Assembly: GCA_030685065.1 (NCBI GenBank)
Contig: JAUXQH010000160.1
Span: 20,097-84,096 of the forward strand
DNA length: 64,000 nt
From: Pseudomonadota bacterium
Lineage (GTDB): Bacteria > Myxococcota_A > UBA796 > SXON01
Reading direction: 5' to 3'
A program made the position numbers and the translations under genes. Below, piece after piece: positions 17,448-26,731 of this stretch. The notes under the pieces were generated by a model. It did no database searches. It saw nothing but the letters and a program-made list of their open reading frames with translations, and had not been told where the DNA came from. Positions within the stretch are counted from its first letter, which is position 1; every line of letters begins with the position of its first letter.

Positions 17448-19433
17448 ATGTCGACCCCCACCACTCCCCCGTCTTCATCCGGCGGTTCACCCGGCGCGAC
17501 CTACGACGACAAGTCGATCAAGCTGCTCCAGGGCATCGACCACGTCCGCAAGCGGCCGGCGATGTACATCGGCGGCACCGACTCCGGCGGCTACCACCAC
17601 CTCCTCTGGGAGATCGTGGACAACGCCGTCGACGAGGCCATGAACGGCCACGCGACCACCATCCAGGTGACCCTGCATTCGGACGGTCGATCCGCCACCG
17701 TGTCCGACAACGGTCGCGGCATCCCCGTCGGCACGCATGCCACCGGGCGCTCCACGCTCGAGGTCGTGCTGACCGAGCTCGGCGCGGGCGGAAAGTTCGA
17801 CAACGCCAGCTACAAGGCCGCGGGCGGCCTGCATGGCGTCGGCAGCTCGGTCGTCAACGCGCTCACCGAGGAGCTCATCGCGACCATCAAGCGCGACGGC
17901 GGCGAGTGGCGGCAGGCGTACCGCCGCGGAAAGCCCCGCGCGCCCGTGCAACGCCTGGGGGATGCCCGCGGCAGCGGCACCACGATCAAGTTCCGCCCGG
18001 ACCCCGAGATCTTCGGGGAGCTCGCCTTCGATCCCGAGGTCGTGCGCGAACGCCTCGAGATGTCCTCCTACATCCACCGCGGGCTGCGCATCCTCTTCAA
18101 GGACGAGGGCCGCGGCACGTCCGAGGACTTCAAGGCCGAGGCCGGCATCCGGGACTACGTCGCGGCGCTCTGCAAGAAGAACGCGCGCGCCCCGATGATG
18201 CAGGCGTTCTGGTTCGAGAAGGACGCGCAGATCGACGGAGGCAGCGGTCCCTCCAGGGGCGGAGCGACCGTCAAGTTCGAGGTCGCGCTCGCCTGGACCG
18301 ACGCGAACCGCGAGCTCTTCGCGAGCTTCGCGAACGGCATTCCCACCGGCTCCGGCGGCACCCACGAGGCCGCCACGCGGGACGGCATCACCAAGGCGCT
18401 CCGCACCTACATCGACACCCACGAGCTCTGCCCGCGCGGCGTCGTCCTCACCGCGGACGACATCCGCGAGGGCCTCGTGGCGGTCACGTCGATCTTCATC
18501 GCCGAGCCCCAGTTCCAGGGGCAGACGAAGGACAAGCTCAACAACCCCGAGATCAAGGCCCCGATCGAGGGGGCGATCCGCACCGCGCTCGAGCAGTACC
18601 TCAACACCAACCGCACGATCGCCGACATCGTCGTGACACGGGTGATCCAGGCCGCCCGCGCACGCCTCGCCGCGCGGGGCGCGGAAGACCAGGTGCGTCG
18701 CAAGTCGGCGGTGAACAACCGGCTCAACCTCCCGGGCAAGCTCTCGGACTGCTCCAGCTCCGACCCCACGAAGGGCGAGCTGTTCATCGTCGAGGGTGAC
18801 TCCGCCGGTGGCTCCGCGAAGCAGGGCCGCGACCGCGAGAACCAGGCCATCCTCCCCCTCCGCGGCAAGGTGCTCAACGCCGAGCAGGCCACGCTCACCA
18901 AGGTGCTCGAGAACCAGGAGCTCTCCAACATCGTGAGCGCGCTGGGCACGGGCATCGGCAAGGACTTCGACGCCTCGCGGCTGCGGTACCACAAGATCAT
19001 CCTCCTGATGGACGCGGATAGTGACGGTCACCACATCACCACGTTGATGCTGACTTTTTTCTATCGCTACATGCCGAAGCTCATCGACGGCGGCTGGCTC
19101 TACATCGCCCAGCCCCCCCTCTTCCGCATCGACGTGGGCCAGCAGACCTGGTGGGCCCGCGACGAAGCCGATCGCGCCCGGATCATCAAGCGCCTCCCTC
19201 CGCGCGCGAACCCCGAGATCACCCGGTTCAAGGGCCTCGGCGAGATGTCCGCCAAGATGCTGTACGAGACCACCCTCGATCCCAAGAAGCGCCGTCTCCT
19301 CCAGGTCACCATCCCGGACGGCGAGCGCGTGAGCACCGAGCAGACCATCAGCGATCTGATGGGTCGCGACGCGGCTCCCCGGTTCCGCGAGATCATGGAA
19401 AACGCGAACGAAGTCGAGGACGTGGATGTTTAG
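17448..19433 (+). CDS. parE: Type IIA topoisomerase subunit B (ParE/GyrB family)
   Basis: The 661-residue ATPase subunit begins directly after the stop of the A subunit gene (TAG then ATG), so the two are surely co-translated. GHKL ATP-binding motifs are seen: EIVDNAVDEA (Glu55, Asn59) and DNGRGIPVG. The Toprim domain has FIVEGDSAGGSAKQGR and LLMDADSDGHH, with the acidic residues that hold Mg2+. ITRFKGLGEMSAKMLYET near the C-terminus is a universal GyrB/ParE motif. The length and the lack of a large C-terminal insertion fit ParE or a short GyrB. The A-before-B gene order is less usual than gyrB-gyrA. Confidence 0.92.
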   Translation: MSTPTTPPSSSGGSPGATYDDKSIKLLQGIDHVRKRPAMYIGGTDSGGYHHLLWEIVDNAVDEAMNGHATTIQVTLHSDGRSATVSDNGRGIPVGTHATGRSTLEVVLTELGAGGKFDNASYKAAGGLHGVGSSVVNALTEELIATIKRDGGEWRQAYRRGKPRAPVQRLGDARGSGTTIKFRPDPEIFGELAFDPEVVRERLEMSSYIHRGLRILFKDEGRGTSEDFKAEAGIRDYVAALCKKNARAPMMQAFWFEKDAQIDGGSGPSRGGATVKFEVALAWTDANRELFASFANGIPTGSGGTHEAATRDGITKALRTYIDTHELCPRGVVLTADDIREGLVAVTSIFIAEPQFQGQTKDKLNNPEIKAPIEGAIRTALEQYLNTNRTIADIVVTRVIQAARARLAARGAEDQVRRKSAVNNRLNLPGKLSDCSSSDPTKGELFIVEGDSAGGSAKQGRDRENQAILPLRGKVLNAEQATLTKVLENQELSNIVSALGTGIGKDFDASRLRYHKIILLMDADSDGHHITTLMLTFFYRYMPKLIDGGWLYIAQPPLFRIDVGQQTWWARDEADRARIIKRLPPRANPEITRFKGLGEMSAKMLYETTLDPKKRRLLQVTIPDGERVSTEQTISDLMGRDAAPRFREIMENANEVEDVDV

Positions 19434-19543
19434 CGGCGGCTTTTTCTCGACCTCAGGCCCGAGCAAGGCCCCGCCATGATAGCGACAGGGATCATCGGAC
19501 AGGCTAGCGGTCCCCCGCTGTCGCCGGTTCGCCCGAGGTAGCC

Positions 19544-22500
19544 ATGAGCAAGAGCCGCGCCCCGCAAAAGCCTGCCCGCATCGGCCCCGACTACTCTGAC
19601 CCGAAGGCGCGGGCCACCGAACGCGAGGCGCGCGGCAACCAGCACGTCAACCTGGTGCTGTCCTCGCGGAAGCGCGGCATCAAGGACGAGGATCAGGCGG
19701 AGGTGAGCAACCTCGAGACCCTCGCCCTCGGAGCGACACAGGTGCTCGACAACGCCGCCGACTCTGCTTGGGACGCGGTCCCGGCGCTCGACCGCCGCGA
19801 CATGGAGAAGTTCGCCAAGCGCATGGGCCTCGCCGTCGAGACCGCGGACATGTTCGACTCGGATCTGGCGCAGATCTCGGCCGGTATCGCCGCGATGAAC
19901 GCAAAGCCGGACTCGAACGCCGCGGCGTGGTCGCTCAAGGGCATGCTCGACATGTCCTACAGCGCCCGGGACTATGCGCGAGCCGAGGTGCGCCAGGCGA
20001 TGGAGACCCGCACCCTCCACGGTGAAGAAGCCGAGGGGGGGGCCCCCGCCCTCCAGGCGCTCACCGAGGGGAACGGCTTCGGCGGAGAGATGCGGTCCCT
20101 CATGGAGCCCGTGAGCGCCCTGGTCGTCTCCGGCGAGTCGATCTACCAACAGACGGTGGCGAAGCAGGACGCCACGGGCGATCAGGCGGTCGACCTCGCG
20201 ATCGGCCTCTCCGAGGGCTTCGACGGCCTCGACGTCACCAGCGCGGACGCCGGGTGGCTCTGGCTGTCGTTCGTAGAGGGCGGGCCGTCGCGAGACACCT
20301 ACAACCAGCTCAACTTCATCCTCGGGCGGGACGAGCCGGCGGAAGCCGCGCCTCCGAACCTCGTCTACGAGTGGGAGGCCCGGGAGGCGCTGGCGCTGCT
20401 GGCCGAGGACGCCCAGTATTCCGACGGCTTCGGCGGGTTCACGGACGGCGAGAACTCCTTCGTCAACCTGGAAGACGCCAAGACCTCGAAGCGCGCGAGA
20501 GACGCGCGAGCAGCCGCCATTGCGATGCTCACCCCCGACGATCCGAGCCAGATGTTCGGTTGGCCCTTCAACCAAACCGGGGGCGCGGGTGCCTCCTCCG
20601 ACGTCGCAACGCCCGCAGCCTCGTCCTCGGCGTACGAGCAGGGTTCGGACGCGAGCGGGGGCCGCGCGGGCGAGCTCGGCGGGCACGTCAAGCCGGTGGA
20701 TGCGACCAAGGCGTCCAAGGCACAATCCATCTCCAACGACCACGTCGTGGACGACATGGTGGTCAGGGGGGATGCCGTTCACGATCGCCAGCGCAAGGGC
20801 AGCGGCTCGCTCGAGATCGAGCAGGGCAAGGTGACCGGCACCGGCGGAATGAGCTCCCAGACGAATGACGGCCAGGGAAACCTCACCAACTCCTCCGGCA
20901 GCGCCAACCTGTCGCTGGAAGAAGGGGGAAAGATCGGCTTCGGGGGAGCGGGGTCGCACTCGAAGGGCACCGAGGAGAACAGCAAGGGCCACAGCGCCAA
21001 CGCCGGCGCCGTGATCGGGCCGGACGGCGTGGTCATCAACGCCGGCGTCGCGCGGGAAGGCACCCGGGATGGCGAGGCCTACAAGCAGAGCCTCGGCGCG
21101 AGCGTCGACACCGAGAAGCGGCAGGCCACCGTCGACTACAGCAACACGACCGGGGAGAAACTCAAGGAGAAGGGAGGGAGCGGGTCGGCCACCATGGGGA
21201 TGGATGACGACTTCAACCTCAACTTCTTCGAGCTGGGCGGCAAGTACAAGACGGGAAAGGGCGGGAGCGTCGGCGGCAAGGTCTCGTTCGGGGTCGAGGT
21301 CGGCAAGCCCCTGAAAGACGGCACCGGCTGGTCCATCGAGTGGGCGGAGACCCAGGGGATCTCCGCGAGCGCCGGCAAGGACGGCGGCGGCCCCAAGAAC
21401 AAGGCCGGCGGCAGCGTGAGCTACACGGGCGCCAGCAAGACGGGGGGCAAGCGCGTCTTCAAGACGAAGGAAGAGGCGGAGGCCTACGCCAAGAAGCTCA
21501 AGTCGGGAGAGGTCCCCACGAGCCAGTCGGCCGAAAAGGCGGATGACGCGCTCAAGCTCAAGGAGGGCGAAACCGCCAAGCAGAGCGACATGAACGGGCT
21601 CGCGATCGAGGGCCACGGTAACTACGGAATGGTCAGCGCCGGCGCGTCGGTCAGCAAGGCGGCCGTCGATGAGTCCACCGTGTCGCGCGGCCCCGGCAAG
21701 ACCGTGTTCGTCGAACGCGCCCACACCTCGATGTCCGGCGGGTCGGTGTCCGCCGGGCTCGGCGGCGTCGGCGCGTCCAAGGGCGGCGGATCCGGCAGCA
21801 TGGATGCCCGGAAGATCGCGTTCGACCTGTCGACCCCCGCGGGCCGCATGGCGTACGAGCGCTACGTGAAGGACGGCACGCTGCTCCCGATGCCGAACGC
21901 CTGGCGCGAGGTTGCCCGAGAGAAGGCGACGATGGACTCGGATAGCTGGGGCGTGTCGATGCCCGGCGTCGCGTTCAACAAGTCGAGCGAGGTGGTTGAC
22001 GGCCAACGCACGGGGGACGAGGGAAAGGTCGAGTACTCCGTCGGCACGCAGAAGACCGGCCTCAAGATCACTGGCTGGGGCCACGCCAACGCGTCCCACG
22101 GCATGGAGATCGTCGAGGCGAACGACAAGGAGCGCTTCTACACGGCGCGCTCGGCCATCGACAACTCCGAGCGCGATGACGACGCCCGGGCGCTCGGCAA
22201 GGCCACCGGCGGCTACACGGGCCACCAGTCCTCCGGCTACTTCAACGGCGAGGACTCGCGCGGCAAGTGGAACGCCACGAGCGTGTTCACCGAAGAGCAG
22301 GTCATGGGCGGGGTGGGCCGCGAGGCGAAGCAGGGCCGCATGGGGGATGCCGGCGATCACGAGGACCGCTCGAAGCTCCCGGCCAAGTACCAAGGCTCGT
22401 TGGACGGCCAGGACGCCATGGCGGCCGCGATGAACGGCGCAGAGCCCGACATGGACCTGTTCCGTCGCGGGATGGCGCGTTGGGTGGCGGATGACGGCCT

Positions 22501-23380
22501 GGAGGCCATCACGAAGACCCGCAACCTCGCCGGCTTCAAGGATTACAAGAGCACCGGGGGCCACGGCCGGGACGACGGCCAGACGTATTACCTCGACCTC
22601 GAGGGGGACGCCTGGTGGACCGGCTTCACCGGGTGGAAGCTCGGCGAGAAGCAGGCCGCGGACCTCGAGCAGCGCGCGGGCGACAGCTCGTCCGACAAGC
22701 AGACCGTGCTCACCGAGGTGGGGACGCTCTCGCAGTACTACAAGGAGAAGATGGCCGCGGTGGCCGCCTACGACGAGGTGCCCATCCACCTCATCCGCCA
22801 GGAGCAGAAGCGCTGCCGGGAGCTTCGTGATCGGCTCGAGAAGATCGCGGCGACCGCGCGCGCGACCTCCGTAGCCGTCGAGGACGAGGAGGCGCAGCAG
22901 AGCGTGCTCATGCCGGCGATCACGCAAGGGGACGCCCGGTTCGACCGCATCCAGAAGCTGCAGGCCCAGCTCGCGGCGGCCCGCAACGTCGCCCGCGGCG
23001 CGTACCACGAGGCCAACCACTGGCACGGCATCCACCACCTCGCCAGCTGGCCCGGCGGAGGCACGCCGCGCAAGAGCAAGGGCATGAAGCACGAGGCGAA
23101 GGCCTACGAGGAGACCGACAGCGAGTTCGCGAAGGGCAAGACCCTCATGATGTCCGCCAAGGTCTGCGAGGAGCTGTTCGAGGGCGCCGCGCAGAATTCC
23201 GACGCCACGGGCGCCGCGCTTCAGTACATCGCCCGCGCGAAGAGCCTCTACCAGCGCGCCACGCCCATCCTGCAGGGCGCCTACTCCAGCTACCGCAGCA
23301 TCGGCTACCGCAACACCGGGGACATCGCGCTCTGGTGGGACGACATGGAGAAGCACTACGACGCGCCGCTCGATTACTGA
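19544..23380 (+). CDS. Large protein of unknown family with Gly/Ser-rich beta-repeat middle
   Basis: A 1278-residue protein that I do not recognise. The first ~350 residues are mixed and largely helical (ETLALGATQVLDNAADSAWD). A Ser/Ala/Gly linker (~350-385) leads to a long section (~390-780) rich in Gly, Ser, Lys and short strands, such as SGSLEIEQGKVTGTGGMSS and GGKIGFGGAGSHSKG, resembling beta-solenoid or porin-like repeats. The last ~280 residues are helical with a probable coiled coil (IRQEQKRCRELRDRLEKIAA). There is no signal peptide and no transmembrane helix. The start has GAGG 5 nt upstream. The build recalls leaderless effectors or cargos of contractile injection systems, but no such system is visible here, so that is speculation. 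Confidence 0.75.
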   Translation: MSKSRAPQKPARIGPDYSDPKARATEREARGNQHVNLVLSSRKRGIKDEDQAEVSNLETLALGATQVLDNAADSAWDAVPALDRRDMEKFAKRMGLAVETADMFDSDLAQISAGIAAMNAKPDSNAAAWSLKGMLDMSYSARDYARAEVRQAMETRTLHGEEAEGGAPALQALTEGNGFGGEMRSLMEPVSALVVSGESIYQQTVAKQDATGDQAVDLAIGLSEGFDGLDVTSADAGWLWLSFVEGGPSRDTYNQLNFILGRDEPAEAAPPNLVYEWEAREALALLAEDAQYSDGFGGFTDGENSFVNLEDAKTSKRARDARAAAIAMLTPDDPSQMFGWPFNQTGGAGASSDVATPAASSSAYEQGSDASGGRAGELGGHVKPVDATKASKAQSISNDHVVDDMVVRGDAVHDRQRKGSGSLEIEQGKVTGTGGMSSQTNDGQGNLTNSSGSANLSLEEGGKIGFGGAGSHSKGTEENSKGHSANAGAVIGPDGVVINAGVAREGTRDGEAYKQSLGASVDTEKRQATVDYSNTTGEKLKEKGGSGSATMGMDDDFNLNFFELGGKYKTGKGGSVGGKVSFGVEVGKPLKDGTGWSIEWAETQGISASAGKDGGGPKNKAGGSVSYTGASKTGGKRVFKTKEEAEAYAKKLKSGEVPTSQSAEKADDALKLKEGETAKQSDMNGLAIEGHGNYGMVSAGASVSKAAVDESTVSRGPGKTVFVERAHTSMSGGSVSAGLGGVGASKGGGSGSMDARKIAFDLSTPAGRMAYERYVKDGTLLPMPNAWREVAREKATMDSDSWGVSMPGVAFNKSSEVVDGQRTGDEGKVEYSVGTQKTGLKITGWGHANASHGMEIVEANDKERFYTARSAIDNSERDDDARALGKATGGYTGHQSSGYFNGEDSRGKWNATSVFTEEQVMGGVGREAKQGRMGDAGDHEDRSKLPAKYQGSLDGQDAMAAAMNGAEPDMDLFRRGMARWVADDGLEAITKTRNLAGFKDYKSTGGHGRDDGQTYYLDLEGDAWWTGFTGWKLGEKQAADLEQRAGDSSSDKQTVLTEVGTLSQYYKEKMAAVAAYDEVPIHLIRQEQKRCRELRDRLEKIAATARATSVAVEDEEAQQSVLMPAITQGDARFDRIQKLQAQLAAARNVARGAYHEANHWHGIHHLASWPGGGTPRKSKGMKHEAKAYEETDSEFAKGKTLMMSAKVCEELFEGAAQNSDATGAALQYIARAKSLYQRATPILQGAYSSYRSIGYRNTGDIALWWDDMEKHYDAPLDY

Positions 23381-23454
23381 CGGTCGGCGGCCGAGATGTG
23401 TGTCGAGGCCTCCCCTGCCGGGGTCTCGCTGAAGCGCTCCTTCGGCCGGACGGC

Positions 23455-23460
23455 TATACT
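23455..23460 (+). promoter_or_regulatory. Candidate -10 element (TATACT) for a leaderless lipoprotein mRNA
   Basis: TATACT matches the sigma70 -10 consensus at 5 of 6 positions and ends 8 nt before the ATG at 23469. There is no Shine-Dalgarno sequence. No good -35 hexamer is evident. Confidence 0.5.
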
Positions 23461-23468
23461 CGCGCTCC

Positions 23469-25229
23469 ATGCTCCTCCTCCTCACGTCGCTCGGCTGCAG
23501 TCAGGCCTTCGAGAACCCGGCGAGCGAGGGTCCGAAGTCGACGGACACGGCGAAGCCGGACACGGATGCGGACACGGACGCCGATTCGGACACCGATACC
23601 GACTCGGATGCCGACACGGACACCGATACCGACACCGACACCGACAGCGGCGAGGAGACCGATCGCCCCGATACCGGCCCGTTCGACGCCGATCGGGACG
23701 GCGCCTGGGACGCCGACGACTGCGATGACGCCGACCGGCGCGTGTTCCCCGGCGCGGTCGAGGTCTGGTACGACGGGGTCGACCAGGACTGTGACGGCAA
23801 CGACAGCGACCAGGATGCCGACGGGTACGACGCGGCCACGGTGGGCGGGGGAGACTGTCTGGACACGGACGCCACCGTCAACCCCGGCGCGACCGAGGCC
23901 TGGTACGACGGGGTCGACCAGGACTGTGACGGCAACGACACGGACGCCGACGGGGACTCCCACGCCGCCGAGATCATGGGCGGAGATGACTGCGACGACG
24001 CCGACATCTACACCTACCCCGGGGCCCCGGAGATCTGGTACGACGGGATCGATCAGGGGTGTGACGGGGGCGGCGACTTCGACCAGGACGGCGACGGCGA
24101 GCTGGCGGCCGCGGGCGGCGGCCTCGATTGTGACGACACCAACGCCGCGGTGAACACGAGCGGCGCGGAGACCCTGGGTGACACCGTCGATGGCGACTGT
24201 GACGGAGAGGTCGACCGCCCCCGCTTTCAAGCGATCGACTCGTTCGGCAGCACCGGCACACAGGGGCCGCGCATCGCCGAGATGACAGGCTACGTCCTGA
24301 TCACCTGGCTCGCGGACGGCATGCGGTACAGCGGCACTCCGCTCACGACGGCCGCGGGGATGCAGTACTTCGCCACGTCCGACCTGCGCGCCGGCGCCGC
24401 GCTCGACTACTGGTGGGAGTGGGGCAGCGGCTTCGTCTACGACGACGGCGTGGACTTCTGGGCGGACGACGCCCACTGGGTCTGGGCCTACGGCATGCGC
24501 TACTCGGGCGTGCGCTACCTCGTGGGGGACAGCTACACGCTCGCCACGGACACGTTCGGCAACACGACGATGTCGCGCAGCACGTCGCAGACCTACGACG
24601 ACGTCGAGCTCATCGCCGATACGGACGGCACGCTGCACGTCGTCGGGTGTGACAGCGGGGGCGGCTACCTCGGCTGGGTCCACGGCGAGCCGGCGGAGCT
24701 GGCGACCCACCGCGGCGTCGCCTTCGAGAGGGCGGGCGTGCTCTCCGACACGTGCGGCGCGCTGCCCTCGTCCAACTGGCTGCTCGCGAGCCTGCGCAGC
24801 GCCGGCTCGATGCTCACCTACAGATTCAGTGACACGGACGGCCTGACCTACACGGGCCCTCTCGTCGGCTGGAACAGCTACGACGTCGAGACCCTCCTGC
24901 AGGACGACGAGATCGTGATCGCCGCGGCCGAGGGCCCCTACGGCGTCTACGTCTACAAGTTTCCGGACGCGCTGTTCCTCTCCGCCGTGGACGCCACCCA
25001 GGTCGATGTCGCGATGGACGCCGCGGGCCGCCTCTACCTCGCCTACATCGACGGCGCGCGGGTCATGCTCCACTGGGGCGAGCCGGCCACGGGCTTCTCG
25101 AGCGTCGAGCTCGACACGACGCTCGACACAGCGGACGATCTGGATGTGCACGTCTCGGTCGACAACGAGGTGGTCGTGGCGGTGCGCGGTGGGGACGACA
25201 TCGTCTACGCGGTCGTGACCGCGTATTGA
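23469..25229 (+). CDS. MopE-type Asp/Cys-repeat lipoprotein
   Basis: The 586-residue precursor has signal peptide MLLLLTSLGC with lipobox SLGC. An Asp-rich Asp-Thr/Asp-Ala tract (residues ~31-60) precedes four MopE-like metal-binding repeats (residues ~70-240) of the kind DCDDADRRVFPGAVE...GVDQDCDGND. These Asp and Cys repeats are seen in many myxobacterial surface proteins and are thought to bind Ca2+ or Cu. The remaining ~340 residues contain repeated short Tyr/Trp-rich strands and may form a beta-propeller. Surface display is inferred; the partner is unknown. It follows the large unknown gene by 88 bp. Confidence 0.82.
   Translation: MLLLLTSLGCSQAFENPASEGPKSTDTAKPDTDADTDADSDTDTDSDADTDTDTDTDTDSGEETDRPDTGPFDADRDGAWDADDCDDADRRVFPGAVEVWYDGVDQDCDGNDSDQDADGYDAATVGGGDCLDTDATVNPGATEAWYDGVDQDCDGNDTDADGDSHAAEIMGGDDCDDADIYTYPGAPEIWYDGIDQGCDGGGDFDQDGDGELAAAGGGLDCDDTNAAVNTSGAETLGDTVDGDCDGEVDRPRFQAIDSFGSTGTQGPRIAEMTGYVLITWLADGMRYSGTPLTTAAGMQYFATSDLRAGAALDYWWEWGSGFVYDDGVDFWADDAHWVWAYGMRYSGVRYLVGDSYTLATDTFGNTTMSRSTSQTYDDVELIADTDGTLHVVGCDSGGGYLGWVHGEPAELATHRGVAFERAGVLSDTCGALPSSNWLLASLRSAGSMLTYRFSDTDGLTYTGPLVGWNSYDVETLLQDDEIVIAAAEGPYGVYVYKFPDALFLSAVDATQVDVAMDAAGRLYLAYIDGARVMLHWGEPATGFSSVELDTTLDTADDLDVHVSVDNEVVVAVRGGDDIVYAVVTAY
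23559..23648 (+). repeat. Imperfect hexanucleotide coding repeat (Asp-Thr/Ala/Ser)
   Basis: About 15 hexamers of the type GACACN, GATACC and GATNCG encode the acidic spacer of the MopE-type lipoprotein. It is less pure than the tracts near 6.5 and 29.7 kb. Confidence 0.85.
23766..23939 (+). repeat. 39-bp perfect direct repeats 135 bp apart inside the MopE-type gene
   Basis: The stretch encoding WYDGVDQDCDGND is identical over 39 bp at 23766-23804 and 23901-23939. The 135-bp distance is a multiple of three, so recombination would delete or add exactly one 45-residue module in frame. Confidence 0.85.
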
Positions 25230-25245
25230 TGGACGGGCCCTGTCC

Positions 25246-26130
25246 CTACAGCAGCTCCGCCGGCGGCGGCGTGCTCTCCGACGGCCGCCACGCGGGCGTC
25301 GGAGGGAGGATGGAGAGCCGGAAGTCCTCCGAGAGCAGCACCATGTGGCCCTCGGGGACCAGCTCCCAGCGGTCCTCGTTGCCGATGCGCTCGCTCGCGA
25401 CGATCAGGTGGTTCACGCGATCGTCCTCCCTGGTTGGGCGCATGCAGAGCTTCTCGGCGGGACAGGTCTCGAAGTCGCGACAATGGTGCTTCTGGGTGGC
25501 CATGTAGAGCTCGCGCCCCGATCGGTTCGCCGCGAACACGGTGCCGTTGGTCAGGATGAAGTTCGCGATCGGCGGCGGCACGCCCACCTCGAGGGTGAGG
25601 CGGTACAGGCCGTCCATCGCCGCCTGAAGCGCCTCACCGAGCCGGCGCCCGCAGGTCACGCCCGATCCGCAGGTGGCCAGGCCCGCCTCCTGCAGGTTGG
25701 CGAGCAGGTAGAAGAAGAGGGTCTCCGTGTCGGTGCTGCCGAGCACACGCTCGCGCAGGGCCGTCGGGATCCGCGCCAGGAGCGGCTCGCGGAGCCGATC
25801 GAAGCCGTGGAGCGTCCCGTTGTGCGCGAACAACCAGCGCCCGTGCCGGAACGGGTGGATGTTGTAGGGCCCGACACCGCCGACCGTGGCGCGGCGGACG
25901 TGGACAACGAAGGTCTGCGAGGCGAGCCTCGACGACGCCCGTCGGAAGCTGTCGTTGCCCGAGGCGCCCACTTGTGACTTCAGGACGTAAGCGTCTCCCC
26001 CGTGAAAATACCCGATCCCCCATCCATCCTGATGATGACGGGCCTGCTCCTCGAGGGCATTTTCAGCCTCGACGAGCGATCGGTGGGCGCGAGAGACGAC
26101 GGCACTGCGGAAGCCGAACAAGCGGCACAT
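25246..26130 (-). CDS. Class II glutamine amidotransferase (YafJ-like)
   Basis: The 294-residue protein starts MCRLFGFRS; after removal of Met the Cys at position 2 is the N-terminal nucleophile of class II (Ntn) glutamine amidotransferases. HHQDGWGIGYF, FVVHVRRATVGGV, NIHPFRHGRWLFAHNGTLHG and GSTDTETLFFYLL are all characteristic motifs of this stand-alone family. It would release ammonia from glutamine; the acceptor reaction is unknown. The start at 26130 was fixed by the Cys2 rule, and AGAGG lies 4 nt upstream. Longer in-frame starts are rejected because they would bury the nucleophile. Confidence 0.9.
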   Translation of the reverse strand: MCRLFGFRSAVVSRAHRSLVEAENALEEQARHHQDGWGIGYFHGGDAYVLKSQVGASGNDSFRRASSRLASQTFVVHVRRATVGGVGPYNIHPFRHGRWLFAHNGTLHGFDRLREPLLARIPTALRERVLGSTDTETLFFYLLANLQEAGLATCGSGVTCGRRLGEALQAAMDGLYRLTLEVGVPPPIANFILTNGTVFAANRSGRELYMATQKHHCRDFETCPAEKLCMRPTREDDRVNHLIVASERIGNEDRWELVPEGHMVLLSEDFRLSILPPTPAWRPSESTPPPAELL

Positions 26131-26250
26131 GGGCCTCTGACCTTCGGGAGCGCAGGCAATATAGGCGGTCATCCCCCGCCCCGGCACCTTTAGATCGCCC
26201 GACCGGGGCGCGCCCTCCCCGTCTCGGCTACATGGGCCCCGTCGGAGCGT

Positions 26251-26727
26251 ATGGTGTTCGATCTCGGGCTGGGCGAGATGCTGGTGATCGCGGTGCTCGT
26301 CATCGTGTTCGTTGGCCCCGATGGTCTGCCCGACATGATGCGCGTCCTCGGCCGCTTCTACGGGCAGATGCGGCGTGCGAGCGACGATCTGCGGCGCACC
26401 TTCAACGCTGAGGTCGCCCGGGTCGACGCGGATCGCCGCCGGGATGAGCTGCGGCAGCGGCGTCTCGAGCGCGAGCGTGCGCGGGCGGCACCGCCCGACT
26501 CCGCCGGGGAGCCGGGAGAGGGAGCGGACGCTCCATCCTCGACGCCCGCGGGCGATCCGGGCGGCCCCGGAGGCGAGGACGTCCCGCCGGAGCCCGAAGC
26601 CGATCCCCTCCTCTTCGCGCCCGATCCCCGCCTCCCGCCCGACGCCGCGCCTCGTGCCGTCCCGCGGCCCGGCCCCGGCGTGCCGCGCGTCCCCCGGCCC
26701 CTCCCCGCCGATCCCACGGAGCCCTGA
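26251..26727 (+). CDS. tatB: Sec-independent translocase subunit TatB/TatA-like
   Basis: The 158-residue protein has the TatA/B layout: a single N-terminal TM helix (GLGEMLVIAVLVIVFVGPDGL), a short hinge with Gly-Pro, then an amphipathic charged helix (MMRVLGRFYGQMRRASDDLR). A long Pro-rich acidic tail of ~80 residues follows, longer than in most TatA proteins and closer to TatB. GGAG lies just before the ATG. tatC follows 4 bp later, so the two form one unit. TatB takes part in recognition of twin-arginine precursors at the inner membrane. Confidence 0.85.
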   Translation: MVFDLGLGEMLVIAVLVIVFVGPDGLPDMMRVLGRFYGQMRRASDDLRRTFNAEVARVDADRRRDELRQRRLERERARAAPPDSAGEPGEGADAPSSTPAGDPGGPGGEDVPPEPEADPLLFAPDPRLPPDAAPRAVPRPGPGVPRVPRPLPADPTEP

Positions 26728-26731
26728 CCCG

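Noticed and set aside
15108..19433. Firm gyrA/gyrB assignment
   Set aside because: The A subunit has no GyrA box that I can see and the gene order is A then B, so parC/parE is preferred, though still tentative.
19430..23485. 1351-codon minus-strand open frame opposite the large unknown gene
   Set aside because: Composition is that of an antisense shadow (Leu/Val/Arg/Gly with periodic His). The plus-strand frame has a ribosome-binding site and normal amino-acid composition.
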